Positions 36,226 through 45,140 are shown, counted from the first letter of the stretch. The stretch: DNA of 64,000 nt from Bacillota bacterium (GCA_023407175.1 JAEYMU010000025.1:1-64000), one strand, 5' to 3'. Notes: generated by a model not told the origin, from the letters alone. Program-made: numbers and translations.

Positions 36226-36250
36226 AGAGGGAAGCGAAAGAAGTATTCTT

Positions 36251-36375
36251 TTAAAAGGGAGTAGCTGCCTTCGATAAGGTGATAAAGTCAACATACTGAC
36301 CTGAGTATCTGTTTCAATTTCAGAATAAGGGTCTGGCTTTATCGTGACTGATTTCCAGTCAAGTGAGACTTTTAA
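36251..36375 (+). promoter_or_regulatory. yybP-ykoY manganese riboswitch
   Basis: TTAAAAGGGAGTAGC opens the aptamer and AAGTGAGACTTTTAA closes it. TTAAAAG (36251-36257) pairs with CTTTTAA (36369-36375) as P1. The second conserved loop is GTCAACATACTGAC (36287-36300). These two loops, GGGAGTAG and CATACTGA, are the signature of the Mn2+-sensing yybP-ykoY class. The gene downstream belongs to UPF0016, one of the known target families. Confidence 0.92.
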
Positions 36376-36466
36376 CACAAGTAGAATCCGCGCAGGACTG
36401 TATCCATGTGGAAATATATGGGACAGGACGCAGGATTGTGAAATTGTGTTAGAGGTCTATTTTTTT
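36366..36466 (+). terminator. Mn riboswitch expression platform (terminator overlapping aptamer P1)
   Basis: AGACTTTTAACACAA (36366-36380) pairs over 15 bases, two of them G-U, with TTGTGTTAGAGGTCT (36444-36458), followed by a run of seven T. The left arm shares CTTTTAA with the 3' strand of P1. So the aptamer and the terminator cannot form together: bound Mn2+ should favour read-through, an ON switch for an exporter. Confidence 0.85.
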
Positions 36467-36503
36467 ATGCTGTAGCAAACTTATTCTTCGGGAGGTAAAG
36501 GAA

Positions 36504-37193
36504 ATGATGGATTTTGTGAATGCAACTTTGCTGGTGGTTGTGGCTGAGATGGGAGATAAAACTCAGCTGCTTGCAATTGCCATGGCGAGCAAGTACAAGG
36601 TAAGACAGGTAATGTTGGGGGTATTGATTGCAACTGTCTTAAACCATGCTCTGGCGGTAGCCATGGGAAGCTGGCTTAGCTCCGTGGTACCTATGGATAT
36701 TGTTAAGATTGTGGCGGGAGTGGCATTTCTGATCTTTGGCTTGTGGACCCTGCGGGGAGATAAGCTTGATGAGGAAGATACGAAAAAAAGGAAATTCGGT
36801 CCGGTGTTAACTGTCTGTATCGCCTTTTTCTTTGCGGAAATGGGAGACAAGACCCAGCTTATGACCATCACCATCGCTGCAAAGAGCATCAGTCCGGTTC
36901 TTATTTTATTAGGAACAACAACCGGTATGCTGATTGCGGATGGAATCGGTATTGTGGGCGGTGCATGGATGAACAGGCGTATCCCCGAGAAATATATCAA
37001 ATGGGTGGCCGGCTTGATTTTTCTGTTCTTTGGAACCCTTACCATCTACCAGTCGGTTCCGGCAAAGCTGATTAATCCTGTCTGTATTATAGCATATCTG
37101 CTGGTTGTCTGTTGCTTGACCTATTTGGTCGGGGTGAAATTCACCTATAACGGGCAGTCGGAGCAGAAGGGGCTTTCGGAGGATAACGAATAG
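36504..37193 (+). CDS. UPF0016/TMEM165/GDT1 family manganese exporter
   Basis: A 229-residue membrane protein made of two homologous halves of three helices. Each half carries the family motif: AEMGDKTQLLA near residues 12-22 and AEMGDKTQLMT near 112-122. The acidic residues in E-x-G-D-K-T/S form the cation path. Bacterial members such as MneA export Mn2+, and others move Ca2+ or Mn2+ against H+. Control by a Mn2+ riboswitch makes Mn2+ export the best call here. The ribosome binding site is GGGAGG. Single-gene transcript ended by a large palindrome. Confidence 0.9.
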   Translation: MMDFVNATLLVVVAEMGDKTQLLAIAMASKYKVRQVMLGVLIATVLNHALAVAMGSWLSSVVPMDIVKIVAGVAFLIFGLWTLRGDKLDEEDTKKRKFGPVLTVCIAFFFAEMGDKTQLMTITIAAKSISPVLILLGTTTGMLIADGIGIVGGAWMNRRIPEKYIKWVAGLIFLFFGTLTIYQSVPAKLINPVCIIAYLLVVCCLTYLVGVKFTYNGQSEQKGLSEDNE

Positions 37194-37199
37194 CTATTT

Positions 37200-37284
37200 T
37201 TCAATAAAGCATAGAGCAAGCACTTGTTTTTTGGCAGGTGTTTCTCTATTGGGGAATATTGGGGTAGCTCTATGCTTTATTGAA
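37200..37284. terminator. Bidirectional terminator with 18-base perfect stem
   Basis: TTCAATAAAGCATAGAGC (37200-37217) and GCTCTATGCTTTATTGAA (37267-37284) are perfect reverse complements. The 49-base loop holds an inner imperfect hairpin around GCACTTG...CAGGTG. It starts seven bases after the exporter stop codon and ends eight bases before the end of the convergent 65-residue gene. Confidence 0.75.
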
Positions 37285-37291
37285 ATTATTC

Positions 37292-37489
37292 TTAATTCTT
37301 CTCTGCCTCGTCTTTATTGGTGTCAGGCTTGGCCGGAGAAGAATTAATGACATGGTTGTCCGGGTCTTCTTTCAGTGCTTTAATTATGTCAAGAATGTAC
37401 TGCTTTTTGACATCGTCTAGGGTTTTGATGGCATGAATGATGGCAAGGTCGTCATTACTTATGTCTGGAAGCGGATGGTTTTGCTTCAT
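37292..37489 (-). CDS. Small acidic hypothetical protein
   Basis: A 65-residue soluble protein with a helical core (NDDLAIIHAIKTLDDVKKQYILDIIKAL, shown as DLAIIHAIKTLDDVKKQYIL in part) and a charged, disordered tail ending DTNKDEAEKN. The family is not recognised. It is divergent from an XRE regulator gene with 160 bases between, and could be a target of that regulator. Core features resemble small dimeric helix proteins that accompany phage-type regulators, but this is only a guess. Confidence 0.6.
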   Translation of the reverse strand: MKQNHPLPDISNDDLAIIHAIKTLDDVKKQYILDIIKALKEDPDNHVINSSPAKPDTNKDEAEKN

Positions 37490-37545
37490 CGGAATACCTC
37501 ATTTCCATAAACAAAGTGACTTTGACAATGGGTTAAAATGGCTAT

Positions 37546-37609
37546 GTCAATAGTATACTTAATATAGAATATTTTGTCAATATGATAATGTAAAATATTT
37601 GACTTAAGT
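37546..37609. promoter_or_regulatory. Candidate operator region with TGTCAA repeats
   Basis: TGTCAA occurs at about 37546 and 37575, and its complement TTGAC(A/T) at about 37600, giving an inverted pair around TATGATAATG. It lies between the divergent small-protein and XRE genes, where an autoregulatory operator is expected. Based on symmetry only. Confidence 0.35.
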
Positions 37610-37649
37610 CCACAATTTTGTTAATATCTATTCGAAGGGATGTGTTGCT

Positions 37650-38087
37650 TTGAATACAAGAGTGAAAGAAATCAGAAAAATGCTGAATATGAGTCAGGGT
37701 GCTTTCGCAAAACGCTTGGGAGTTTCTGCAGCAGGAATCTCAAAGATTGAGAGCGGCAGTCGTAACCTGACCGGACAGATGCTGCTCATGATCTGCAAGG
37801 AGTTTAACATAAATGAGAATTGGCTTCGCTATGGAGAGGGTGAAATCTTTCGTCAGAAGCTTCCAGTCGATATTGAACAATTGGCACAGTGCTACCATCT
37901 GGATGACATGGATCAGAAAATCATCTATGAGTATGCCAAGTTGGATGAAAAGAAGAGGGATGTTATCAAGGAATACATCCTAAGAATAGCCTATGGCAGC
38001 GGTAATTCGAATCTGCTGAAGGACGGCGCATCCTCCGCAAAGATTGCAAAGTGTGCGGAAGATGCGGATACAATTTATGGTGAATAA
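37650..38087 (+). CDS. XRE family transcriptional regulator
   Basis: A 145-residue protein. Residues 1-62 are a phage-repressor-type helix-turn-helix (MLNMSQGAFAKRLGVSAAGI, SKIESGSRNLTGQML), followed by NENWLRYGEGE, a motif common in clostridial repressors of mobile or housekeeping type. The rest is helical and charged. The start is TTG with GAAGGGA nine bases upstream. Convergent with the MATE gene (18 bases apart). Likely represses its own promoter and that of the divergent small gene. Confidence 0.85.
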   Translation: MNTRVKEIRKMLNMSQGAFAKRLGVSAAGISKIESGSRNLTGQMLLMICKEFNINENWLRYGEGEIFRQKLPVDIEQLAQCYHLDDMDQKIIYEYAKLDEKKRDVIKEYILRIAYGSGNSNLLKDGASSAKIAKCAEDADTIYGE

Positions 38088-38105
38088 GGAGGCAGTCTCC
38101 TTTGA

Positions 38106-39473
38106 TTATCTTGTTACGTTTTTAACCCATTTCATTGACCGGTATCTCCAGGTAGATATCGGTATTTTTATGATCTCATCACTCATCAAAATCATATATA
38201 TGACCGGTATGGGAAGATGGAACTGAAAGGCTGCCAGATAGCCAAACAGTATGGAGCCTCCCCACATCGTGGCAGCATCTAAAAACAGTCCAAAGGTTGA
38301 ATCACCGCCAGCTCGGAAGACACCCACAATCAGTGTGGTGTTATAGGCCTGGCAGACGGAGAAATAGGACATAACAATCATCATCACTCCCATATAGGAT
38401 TTTGCTTCAGTACTTAAGGAAAGAAAATGCTTTGCCACCTCTGAAGCTCCCAGAATAACAAAAACCCCAATCAGACCGACAATGATGGTCAGCTTTATAA
38501 AATACCTTGCATATTTTTTAGCCAGCTCCTGCTTATTCTCACCCAGGGCCTTGCCCAGGATAATCGCTGTGGCATTGGCAAGACCGAAGGCTACAACCAT
38601 AGCAAGCTGTCTCGTTACCTGGGTAACGGTATTGGCGGCAGTTACAGTTTCGCCTAAATTGCCTATAATGGCCGCATTCACGCTGGTTCCAGTGCCCCAG
38701 ATCAGCTCATTAATCATAACCGGCATGCAATAGTGCAGGAAATCCTTCATCAGGAGCTTGTCATGTGTGAAGAGGTCCCGAATACGAAACCGGATGGTTT
38801 TATTGATGAATTTGGCATAATAGATTACAATCAGCAGCTCGATCAGGCGGGCGATCAGTGTACCGAGAGCAGAGCCGCGGATACCCATTGCCGGCAGCCC
38901 CAGCATACCGAAGACAAATATAATATTCAATATAATATTTACGATTAAAGATATGGAGTATACGACGGTGGCGATAATAACACGTTCAACACTCCGCATA
39001 ATATTCAGATAAATCATCGTAATTGCACTTAAGATATAGGTAAAGGAAGTAATGCGAAGGAAAGCAACCCCCTGGGTCAGCACACCCACATCCTCTTCCC
39101 TTGTAAAGATGCCCATGATCTGTACGGGAAAGAGCTGTACGACTACCGTGAAGATAATTGCTACCGTAAGCGAGATACGCATGGAGATACCCAGTATCTT
39201 CTCAATGGTACGGGTATCCTTCTTTCCCCAGTACTGCGCCGTAAGAATAGCAGCCCCTGAGGTAAGGCCAAAGAAAATTAAAGACATAACAAAATAAACC
39301 TGGCCTGCAAGAGATGAGGCAGCCAGGGCAGTCTCACTTACTTTGCCAAGTATGAGTACATCGGCGGTGGATACTCCCACATTAATTAAATTCTGAATTG
39401 CCATGGGCAGTACCAGTGAAAATACCAGCCGGTTAAAATGTCTTTTTTCTTCCTGTTCCCTGATCGATTCCAT
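38106..39473 (-). CDS. MATE family efflux transporter
   Basis: A 455-residue membrane protein with about 12 helices in two homologous halves. It starts with a cytoplasmic stretch (EEKRHFNRLVFSLVLPMAIQ) and has the family features STADVLILGKVSE and PVMINELIWGTGTSVNAAIIG (two separate segments). It exports drugs, dyes or metabolites with Na+ or H+. The ribosome binding site CGGAG is close to the start. A structured leader at 39533-39593 may regulate it. Substrate unknown. Confidence 0.9.
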   Translation of the reverse strand: MESIREQEEKRHFNRLVFSLVLPMAIQNLINVGVSTADVLILGKVSETALAASSLAGQVYFVMSLIFFGLTSGAAILTAQYWGKKDTRTIEKILGISMRISLTVAIIFTVVVQLFPVQIMGIFTREEDVGVLTQGVAFLRITSFTYILSAITMIYLNIMRSVERVIIATVVYSISLIVNIILNIIFVFGMLGLPAMGIRGSALGTLIARLIELLIVIYYAKFINKTIRFRIRDLFTHDKLLMKDFLHYCMPVMINELIWGTGTSVNAAIIGNLGETVTAANTVTQVTRQLAMVVAFGLANATAIILGKALGENKQELAKKYARYFIKLTIIVGLIGVFVILGASEVAKHFLSLSTEAKSYMGVMMIVMSYFSVCQAYNTTLIVGVFRAGGDSTFGLFLDAATMWGGSILFGYLAAFQFHLPIPVIYMILMSDEIIKIPISTWRYRSMKWVKNVTR

Positions 39474-39532
39474 TCTGTTTTTCTCCGTAGGTCATTTCTT
39501 TGTATTCTGGGCAACGTATGCTAAATGAATGA

Positions 39533-39593
39533 TCCGGTTACTTGGGCATAGGTTGTACTAGCCCGAATTAAGCAGCGTATATGAAACACCGGA
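39533..39593 (-). promoter_or_regulatory. Structured leader of the MATE gene, possible riboswitch
   Basis: On the minus strand TCCGGT (39588-39593) pairs with ACCGGA (39533-39538), enclosing 49 bases. Inside is a hairpin GGGCTAG-TACAAC-CTAT-GCCC (39544-39564) and an unpaired TTTCATATACGC stretch. The position 60 bases ahead of a MATE gene brings to mind the guanidine-IV (mepA) riboswitch. I cannot confirm the consensus from memory and see no terminator with a T tract. It could instead be part of the AraC gene's 3' end. Confidence 0.4.
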
Positions 39594-39692
39594 CGTATCA
39601 CAAAATAACATTTCCCTATAAAAATGTCAATGGATAAAAGCATATGGTTTTATTTGTCACCAGAAGAAAAGTGTGAAAAGAAGTCCATGGGG

Positions 39693-40583
39693 CTATAGCT
39701 GTGAGATCGGATAATATAAATCACATTCACAGTAGCTCTTGCTGCACTTGGCATAATTAATGTATTCGAGGCGGAAGGCTTCCTTCAAATCAAATTTTAT
39801 GGTGGGCTTCCAAACCTCATCGATATATTTCCAAACCGGCTCTAGGGTCCTTGCGGATATTTCTTCGGGACGGTGGGAGCCCATATAGGTAAAGACTCCA
39901 TATTTATGGGGCTTAATGTGCCGGATTTTCATATCCGGTGCTATAATACTGTTTTGGTCGATCTTAAGAGAGGGTTGATAGAAGACATAGGTACGGTTGT
40001 GGTCCGGTATCATGGTTAGCCCGTAATAGACATCCTTCTCGACGGGATTTATAATATCAAGCCTGTGGTTGTAGAAGAAATCCACACCCAGGCGGCTCAT
40101 GGTCAGATTATCATAATTATCCCTGACATCTACCTTATATTCAAGGCCTGCAAGAATAAGAGCAGGCATAACGGTAATGGAGCGCAGAAAAATCAGCCCT
40201 TCTCCCGCGATATTCATAAAATCCGCATTGAAGCAGTCCAATATTTTCAGAGGTACCGGGCCCCGGCGCCATTTTGCGGGAGTCGTGTTATATTCCTCCT
40301 TAAAAGCACGGTTATAGGTACGCTCACAGCCGAAGGAGTATTTGCTGGAGATATACTCAATATTACTGTGGGCATGAATTAGATCGCTTAGTGACATTGC
40401 AATTCTTCTTCGCCTTACATATTCCATCAGTCCCACTCCCGTGGCACCCTTCCAGATCCGCAGCAGATGAAACTTGGACATATTGACGTTCTCCGAGATG
40501 CTGTCAAGATTGATGTCCTCCAGCAGATGGGTTTCAATATATTCTGTTGTATTCTTGATAATCCCCAATAAATTATTATCCAT
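39693..40583 (-). CDS. AraC family regulator with GyrI-like effector domain
   Basis: A 296-residue protein. Residues 5-105 form two AraC-type helix-turn-helix motifs (NLDSISENVNMSKFHLLRIW, SSKYSFGCERTYNRAFKEEY, TTPAKWRRG). Residues about 140-290 resemble the GyrI-like/Rob C-terminal effector fold, with the cysteine-rich end CSKSYCECDLYYPI. It is divergent from a stand-alone GyrI-like gene, and direct repeats that suit an AraC activator lie between them. It probably responds to a hydrophobic compound. Confidence 0.85.
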   Translation of the reverse strand: MDNNLLGIIKNTTEYIETHLLEDINLDSISENVNMSKFHLLRIWKGATGVGLMEYVRRRRIAMSLSDLIHAHSNIEYISSKYSFGCERTYNRAFKEEYNTTPAKWRRGPVPLKILDCFNADFMNIAGEGLIFLRSITVMPALILAGLEYKVDVRDNYDNLTMSRLGVDFFYNHRLDIINPVEKDVYYGLTMIPDHNRTYVFYQPSLKIDQNSIIAPDMKIRHIKPHKYGVFTYMGSHRPEEISARTLEPVWKYIDEVWKPTIKFDLKEAFRLEYINYAKCSKSYCECDLYYPISQL

Positions 40584-40691
40584 AATCCACCCTGTATGCG
40601 AGAATAGCTGGAATTGATATCAGCATTGTTTCCTCATTATAGCATGGTGCTGTCGGGGAAAACAAGAACATTTGTACGAAATGGAAAAGAT

Positions 40692-40763
40692 AGCAATTTT
40701 TGTCCTGTGTCATCTCATTTACAGCAATTTCTGTCGTGTTTCTGTAAATACAGCCGGTATAAT
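40692..40763 (+). promoter_or_regulatory. AraC-type direct repeats and promoter of the GyrI-like gene
   Basis: AGCAATTTTTGTCCTGTG (starting at 40692) and AGCAATTTCTGTCGTGTT (40723-40740) match at 15 of 18 positions and are exactly 31 bases apart, about three helical turns. The second copy ends where the -35 box should be, 17 bases before TATAAT (40758-40763). Two direct repeats abutting -35 are the usual arrangement for activation by AraC-family dimers. Confidence 0.68.
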
Positions 40764-40793
40764 AGTAGCATGTCAGGATAACAGGAGGTTAGT

Positions 40794-41258
40794 ATGGAAA
40801 TTCAAAGATGTACCAGGGAGTCTTTTTCAGTGATAGGTAAGGAAGGCTCCACAAATGACGGTAAGGAGTTTATTCAGGAGTTATGGAAGGACGCTAATTC
40901 TCATTTTAACGAGGTGGCCGATTTGGCGAAAAAGGATGAAACAGGCAGTCTGGTTGGAATATGGGGTGCAATGTCTGATATGGCCCGTTCCTATAAACCC
41001 TGGGAGGACAACTTCACAAAAGGACTTTATCTTGCGGGAGTAGAGGTTACCGATACAGCGAAGGCTCCCCAGGGCTGGGTGAAATGGACACTTCCGGCCT
41101 ATGAATATATTTATGTTAAAAACGAAGGTCCCTCCACATTTGCAGAGGTTATAAAATACCTGAAGGAGAATAACTTGTCACTGGCCGGCGCAGTGAATGA
41201 TTTCAACTGCCCCGAAACAGGGCAAGACTATCTGTTTTTCCCGATACACAGATTATAG
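40794..41258 (+). CDS. GyrI-like effector-binding domain protein
   Basis: A 154-residue soluble protein with the GyrI-like (Rob/BmrR C-terminal, SOUL-like) small-molecule binding fold: early FSVIGKEG strand, WGAMSD, YLAGVEV and YEYIYVKNEGP, ending in YLFFPIH. Stand-alone members bind or hydrolyse hydrophobic drugs. AGGAGG precedes the ATG. A divergent AraC-type gene with the same kind of effector fold and the operator between them suggest a small drug-response pair. Confidence 0.78.
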   Translation: MEIQRCTRESFSVIGKEGSTNDGKEFIQELWKDANSHFNEVADLAKKDETGSLVGIWGAMSDMARSYKPWEDNFTKGLYLAGVEVTDTAKAPQGWVKWTLPAYEYIYVKNEGPSTFAEVIKYLKENNLSLAGAVNDFNCPETGQDYLFFPIHRL

Positions 41259-41334
41259 GAGGAGTAGCCCCAGGTGGCTTTTGCTGCTTGTTATGATTTT
41301 GATACAGAATGAGATATAGAAAGGAAAGTATTGT

Positions 41335-42288
41335 ATGGATGAAAAGCTACAGGAAGAACTGACGCGGCGCTATCAGGCCGCCGCGGACAGCTTTATCGGC
41401 AAGCTTAAGGATGATCCGAATGTCATAGCGGTAATCCTTAGCGGCAGTCTGTCCTATGACCAGGTATGGGAAAAGAGTGATATTGACATGACTCTGATTG
41501 TCAGGGACCAAACCCTTAAGAATGATTCCTTTTGTATGGTTGAGGATGATATCACTATTAACGCCATGATCGTTCCCAGAAGCGGGTTTAAGCGCTTTTT
41601 GGAAAGCCTAAGAGGAGGCTCCCGGCTTCACTCTTATTTTTCTAAAGGAAAGATCGTATATTCCACAGAGGACAGCCTGTATGAATATTTTGAAGAATAT
41701 AAGAGGGTCGGCAGGGATGACATGGCCCATACCCTGCTGTTTGACGCCTGTGAGCTCCATTACTATTATGAGAAAAGCTTAAAATGGCTGAAGGTAAAGG
41801 GGGATACCTCCTATGCCCAGTATTATCTGTTAAAGGCAGCCGAGGTGATAGCGCGGATGGAGGTGTGCCTAAGCGGGGAGATACCGACCAGAGAAGCCAT
41901 ACGAAAAGCACAGACGATCAATCCGGCTTTGATGACGGTATATTATGACGGGGCAATGTCACATCCCTACAGCGTAATAGAATTAATGAATGCAATCAGC
42001 GGACTTAACCGATATCTGGAAGAGCATCTGGATATCATAAGCGGGCCGGTGATTGATTATATGTCGGATGGAGAGATGAAAACAGTCACAATGATATCAA
42101 AATTCTTTCACACCGACAGTCATTTCATCATCGGAATGTTGGATTATCTGGCTGATCAGGGAATCATCGCCAAGGTTTCTCAGACGATCCGCATCACTCC
42201 AAAGAGTAAGCTTGCAGTGGAGGAAATCACGTATCAGTATGTTGATTTTTATAAGGGAGGTATTCCATGTCAGTCCGTACCACAATAG
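41335..42288 (+). CDS. Nucleotidyltransferase-fold protein
   Basis: A 317-residue protein. The N-terminal nucleotidyltransferase fold has LSGSLSYDQVWEKSDIDMTL, the GS...DxD motif that binds Mg-NTP (residues about 37-56). The middle is helical, as in MNT/HEPN-linked or aminoglycoside adenylyltransferases. The last 70 residues look like a winged helix (YLADQGIIAKVSQTIRITPK). It overlaps the UvrA-like gene by 22 bases, so the two are translated together. It might nucleotidylate an antibiotic or a protein; no data here choose between them. Confidence 0.78.
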   Translation: MDEKLQEELTRRYQAAADSFIGKLKDDPNVIAVILSGSLSYDQVWEKSDIDMTLIVRDQTLKNDSFCMVEDDITINAMIVPRSGFKRFLESLRGGSRLHSYFSKGKIVYSTEDSLYEYFEEYKRVGRDDMAHTLLFDACELHYYYEKSLKWLKVKGDTSYAQYYLLKAAEVIARMEVCLSGEIPTREAIRKAQTINPALMTVYYDGAMSHPYSVIELMNAISGLNRYLEEHLDIISGPVIDYMSDGEMKTVTMISKFFHTDSHFIIGMLDYLADQGIIAKVSQTIRITPKSKLAVEEITYQYVDFYKGGIPCQSVPQ

Positions 42289-45140
42289 AAATTTCAGGAG
42301 CAAAGCAAAATAATTTAAAGAACATATCGGTTGAAATACCCAGGGATAAGCTGACCGTCATTACCGGTGTATCCGGTTCGGGCAAATCCTCGCTGGCCTT
42401 TGATGTCATCTACGGAGAAGGGCAGAGGCGTTTCCTGGACTCAGTCTCGAATTTTGCCAAAAGCCGTATCAGCCAGCTGAAGAAGGCAAAGGTGGATTAT
42501 GTGCGCGGATTGTCACCGGTCATTGCCATCGAGCAGAAGAAGGGGAATAACAACCCCCGTTCCACCGTCGGAACCGTGACGGATATCAATGATTATCTGC
42601 GCCTTTTGTATGCCACGGCAGGCATCGGAAGCTGCTCAGAATGCGGTCATCCGCTAAGGCAGCTATCCGCCGCCCAGATTGCGGAGCGGATATCAAGCCT
42701 TCCCGTGGGAACGGTGGTAGAGCTTCGGGCACCGGTTTATAAGATATTTGGTGAGGACTATAATTATACCTTCCAAAATCTTAGAGAGAAGGGCTACAAA
42801 AACCTTCTGGTAGATGGGCAGCCCTTTTCTCTGGCAGAGAAGAAGGAACTGGAGGAAACCAGGGATTACCGGCTGGAGCTTGTCATAGATCGCTTTACCC
42901 TAAAGAAGGATTCCTATATCCAGCTGACCAAATCGATAGAAGCCGCCATGCTTTCCCTGGAAGAGGATATTATGATCAAGGTAGAAATCATCGGCTCTCC
43001 GGTGAGGAACTTCTATGAAGGCTTTGCCTGCCCTGAGCATCATATGTTCCTATGTGATATGCAGCCCTTTCATTTCTCCTTCAATTCCTCCGCCAGTGCC
43101 TGCCATACCTGTATGGGGGTTGGTATGTCCTACGTGGTGGAGCCCCGTTTTCTAGTTGTCGCACCGGAGAAAAGCTTAAATAAGGGAGCTCTTAAAAATA
43201 CGGTGTACAATACCAACAGTAAGGACAGCTACCGCAGTGTTATGCTTTACAGCCTGTCCCAGCAATATGATTTCAGTCTGGATGTACCCTTTAACGAGCT
43301 GCCGAACGAAATCCACGATCTGCTGTTCTACGGTACGAAGGGGGAGACTGTACTGATGTGCCAGCCTCCGGAATCTACGAAGAAGAACTGGATTGTGGGA
43401 CGGGAAATGCCCTTCTGGGGCTATGTGCATGAGATGGAGCACTGGTACCGCCAGTATATCCGCAGGAGCTCCACAGCGGAGGCCTTCGAACCGGAATTTA
43501 TCAAGGACTGCATGATTGAGAAGATATGTCCGGAATGTAACGGAGCCAGATTGAAGAAGCAGCGGCTATCAGTTACAGTGGGAGGAAAGAATATCGACGA
43601 GGTCAGCCGGCTGCAATTGCCAGAGGTATTGGATTTTCTTAGCTCTCTAAGCTTTGAGGCAGATATTAAGGACGTGGCTGAAACGATTATCCGGGAAATC
43701 ACCAACCGGATCAGACTCCTGATCGAAATCGGGCTGCATTACATCAGCCTAAGCAGAAGAAGCGACAGTATCTCCGGCGGTGAGATGCAGCGGATCAAGA
43801 TGTCCACGCAGATCAGCTCGGAGCTGATGGGAATGCTTTATGTCATGGACGAGCCGAGCATCGGCCTTCATCCCAGGGATTCCGGCAGGGTAATCGAGAC
43901 GATGAAGAAGCTGCGGGATATCGGCAACACTGTAATTGTCGTGGAGCATGATATGGATACAATTAAAAGTGCGGACTATATTATTGAAATCGGTCCGGGA
44001 CCCGGCATCCATGGCGGCAATGTGGTTGCCTCTGGTTCTCTGCCGGACATCATGCAGGAGGACAGCTCCGCAACCGGACGATACCTGTCGGGCAGGGCCA
44101 GAATCGAGATACCTGAAAAACGCAGGAATCTGGGAGATAATTTCCTTTCCATACAGGGAGCAAGAGAAAATAATCTGAAAGAAGTGGATATTGATATCCC
44201 CCTGGGAGTATTCCTTTGTGTCACCGGAGTGTCGGGTTCCGGGAAAAGCTCATTAATTAATGAAATATTATATAAGCAGTTGAGAATAGATAAGACCGGT
44301 GCCCGTATTGTTCCCGGCAAGCATGATTTTCTCTTTGGCTCGGAGCAGATTAACAATGTCATCGGCATCGATCAGACGCCTATCGGAAAAAACAGCAAAT
44401 CCAATCCGGCTACCTATATCGGCATCTTCGATAAAATCAGGGGGCTGTTCGCCGCGCGGCCGGAGGCAGCGGAGCGGGGCTACCGGGCTCTGGATTTCAG
44501 TCTGACCCATGCCAATGGAACCCGCTGTGAGCACTGCTCGGGAGACGGTATCATCGTCACAAATCTGCAGTTTATGTCCGATATCGAGACCATCTGCCCC
44601 ATGTGTAAGGGAATGCGTTACAGTGAGGAGGGACTGGAAATTAAATACCGCGGCAAAAGCATTGCGGATGTTCTGAACATGACAGTGGAGGAGGCCTTGG
44701 AGTTCTTTCAGGACCATACCTATTTAAAGCATAAGCTTAAAATCATGAATGAGCTTGGGCTGGGTTATCTGTGCCTGGGGCAAAGCTCTACCACTCTGTC
44801 CGGAGGTGAGGCTCAGAGAGTGAAGCTTGCCTATGAGCTTGCCAAGATTAAAAAAGGGGCACATAATCTCTATATTCTGGACGAACCGACCACAGGCTTG
44901 CATTTGTCGGATATCTCCAAGCTGCTGGAGTGCCTGAACAGACTGGTGGATCAGGGGCATTCCGTTATTGTAATTGAGCATCATCTGGATGTGATCAAGT
45001 CGGCGGACTATATCATCGATCTTGGCCCGGAGGGGGGGAGCAAGGGCGGATATATCGTAGCCGAGGGGACACCGGAGCAGGTGGCAAAGGTGGAAAACTC
45101 CTATACGGGAAGATATCTTAGGGAGGTCCTTGAAAGGTAA
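42267..45140 (+). CDS. UvrA paralogue (UvrA2/DrrC-like ATPase)
   Basis: A 957-residue tandem ABC ATPase of the UvrA family. Two Walker A loops, GVSGSGKSS, are at residues 34-42 and about 653; signatures are SISGGEMQR (about 502) and LSGGEAQR (about 845). Zinc-type CxxC pairs are present (CSECGH, CHTCMG, CPECNG, CEHCSGDG, CPMCKG). The C-terminal zinc module differs from canonical UvrA (DGIIVTNLQFMSDIETIC instead of the KIEMHFLPDV-type stretch), which suggests a paralogue. Such copies protect DNA against specific antibiotics (DrrC in an anthracycline producer) or assist repair. It lies in an operon-like run with a nucleotidyltransferase and is followed by exporters. GGGAGG precedes the ATG. Confidence 0.85.
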   Translation: MSVRTTIEISGAKQNNLKNISVEIPRDKLTVITGVSGSGKSSLAFDVIYGEGQRRFLDSVSNFAKSRISQLKKAKVDYVRGLSPVIAIEQKKGNNNPRSTVGTVTDINDYLRLLYATAGIGSCSECGHPLRQLSAAQIAERISSLPVGTVVELRAPVYKIFGEDYNYTFQNLREKGYKNLLVDGQPFSLAEKKELEETRDYRLELVIDRFTLKKDSYIQLTKSIEAAMLSLEEDIMIKVEIIGSPVRNFYEGFACPEHHMFLCDMQPFHFSFNSSASACHTCMGVGMSYVVEPRFLVVAPEKSLNKGALKNTVYNTNSKDSYRSVMLYSLSQQYDFSLDVPFNELPNEIHDLLFYGTKGETVLMCQPPESTKKNWIVGREMPFWGYVHEMEHWYRQYIRRSSTAEAFEPEFIKDCMIEKICPECNGARLKKQRLSVTVGGKNIDEVSRLQLPEVLDFLSSLSFEADIKDVAETIIREITNRIRLLIEIGLHYISLSRRSDSISGGEMQRIKMSTQISSELMGMLYVMDEPSIGLHPRDSGRVIETMKKLRDIGNTVIVVEHDMDTIKSADYIIEIGPGPGIHGGNVVASGSLPDIMQEDSSATGRYLSGRARIEIPEKRRNLGDNFLSIQGARENNLKEVDIDIPLGVFLCVTGVSGSGKSSLINEILYKQLRIDKTGARIVPGKHDFLFGSEQINNVIGIDQTPIGKNSKSNPATYIGIFDKIRGLFAARPEAAERGYRALDFSLTHANGTRCEHCSGDGIIVTNLQFMSDIETICPMCKGMRYSEEGLEIKYRGKSIADVLNMTVEEALEFFQDHTYLKHKLKIMNELGLGYLCLGQSSTTLSGGEAQRVKLAYELAKIKKGAHNLYILDEPTTGLHLSDISKLLECLNRLVDQGHSVIVIEHHLDVIKSADYIIDLGPEGGSKGGYIVAEGTPEQVAKVENSYTGRYLREVLER

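Noticed and set aside
42267..45140. Canonical nucleotide-excision repair gene uvrA
   Set aside because: The C-terminal zinc module and gene context (no uvrB nearby, overlap with a nucleotidyltransferase) favour a paralogue, although this is not decisive.
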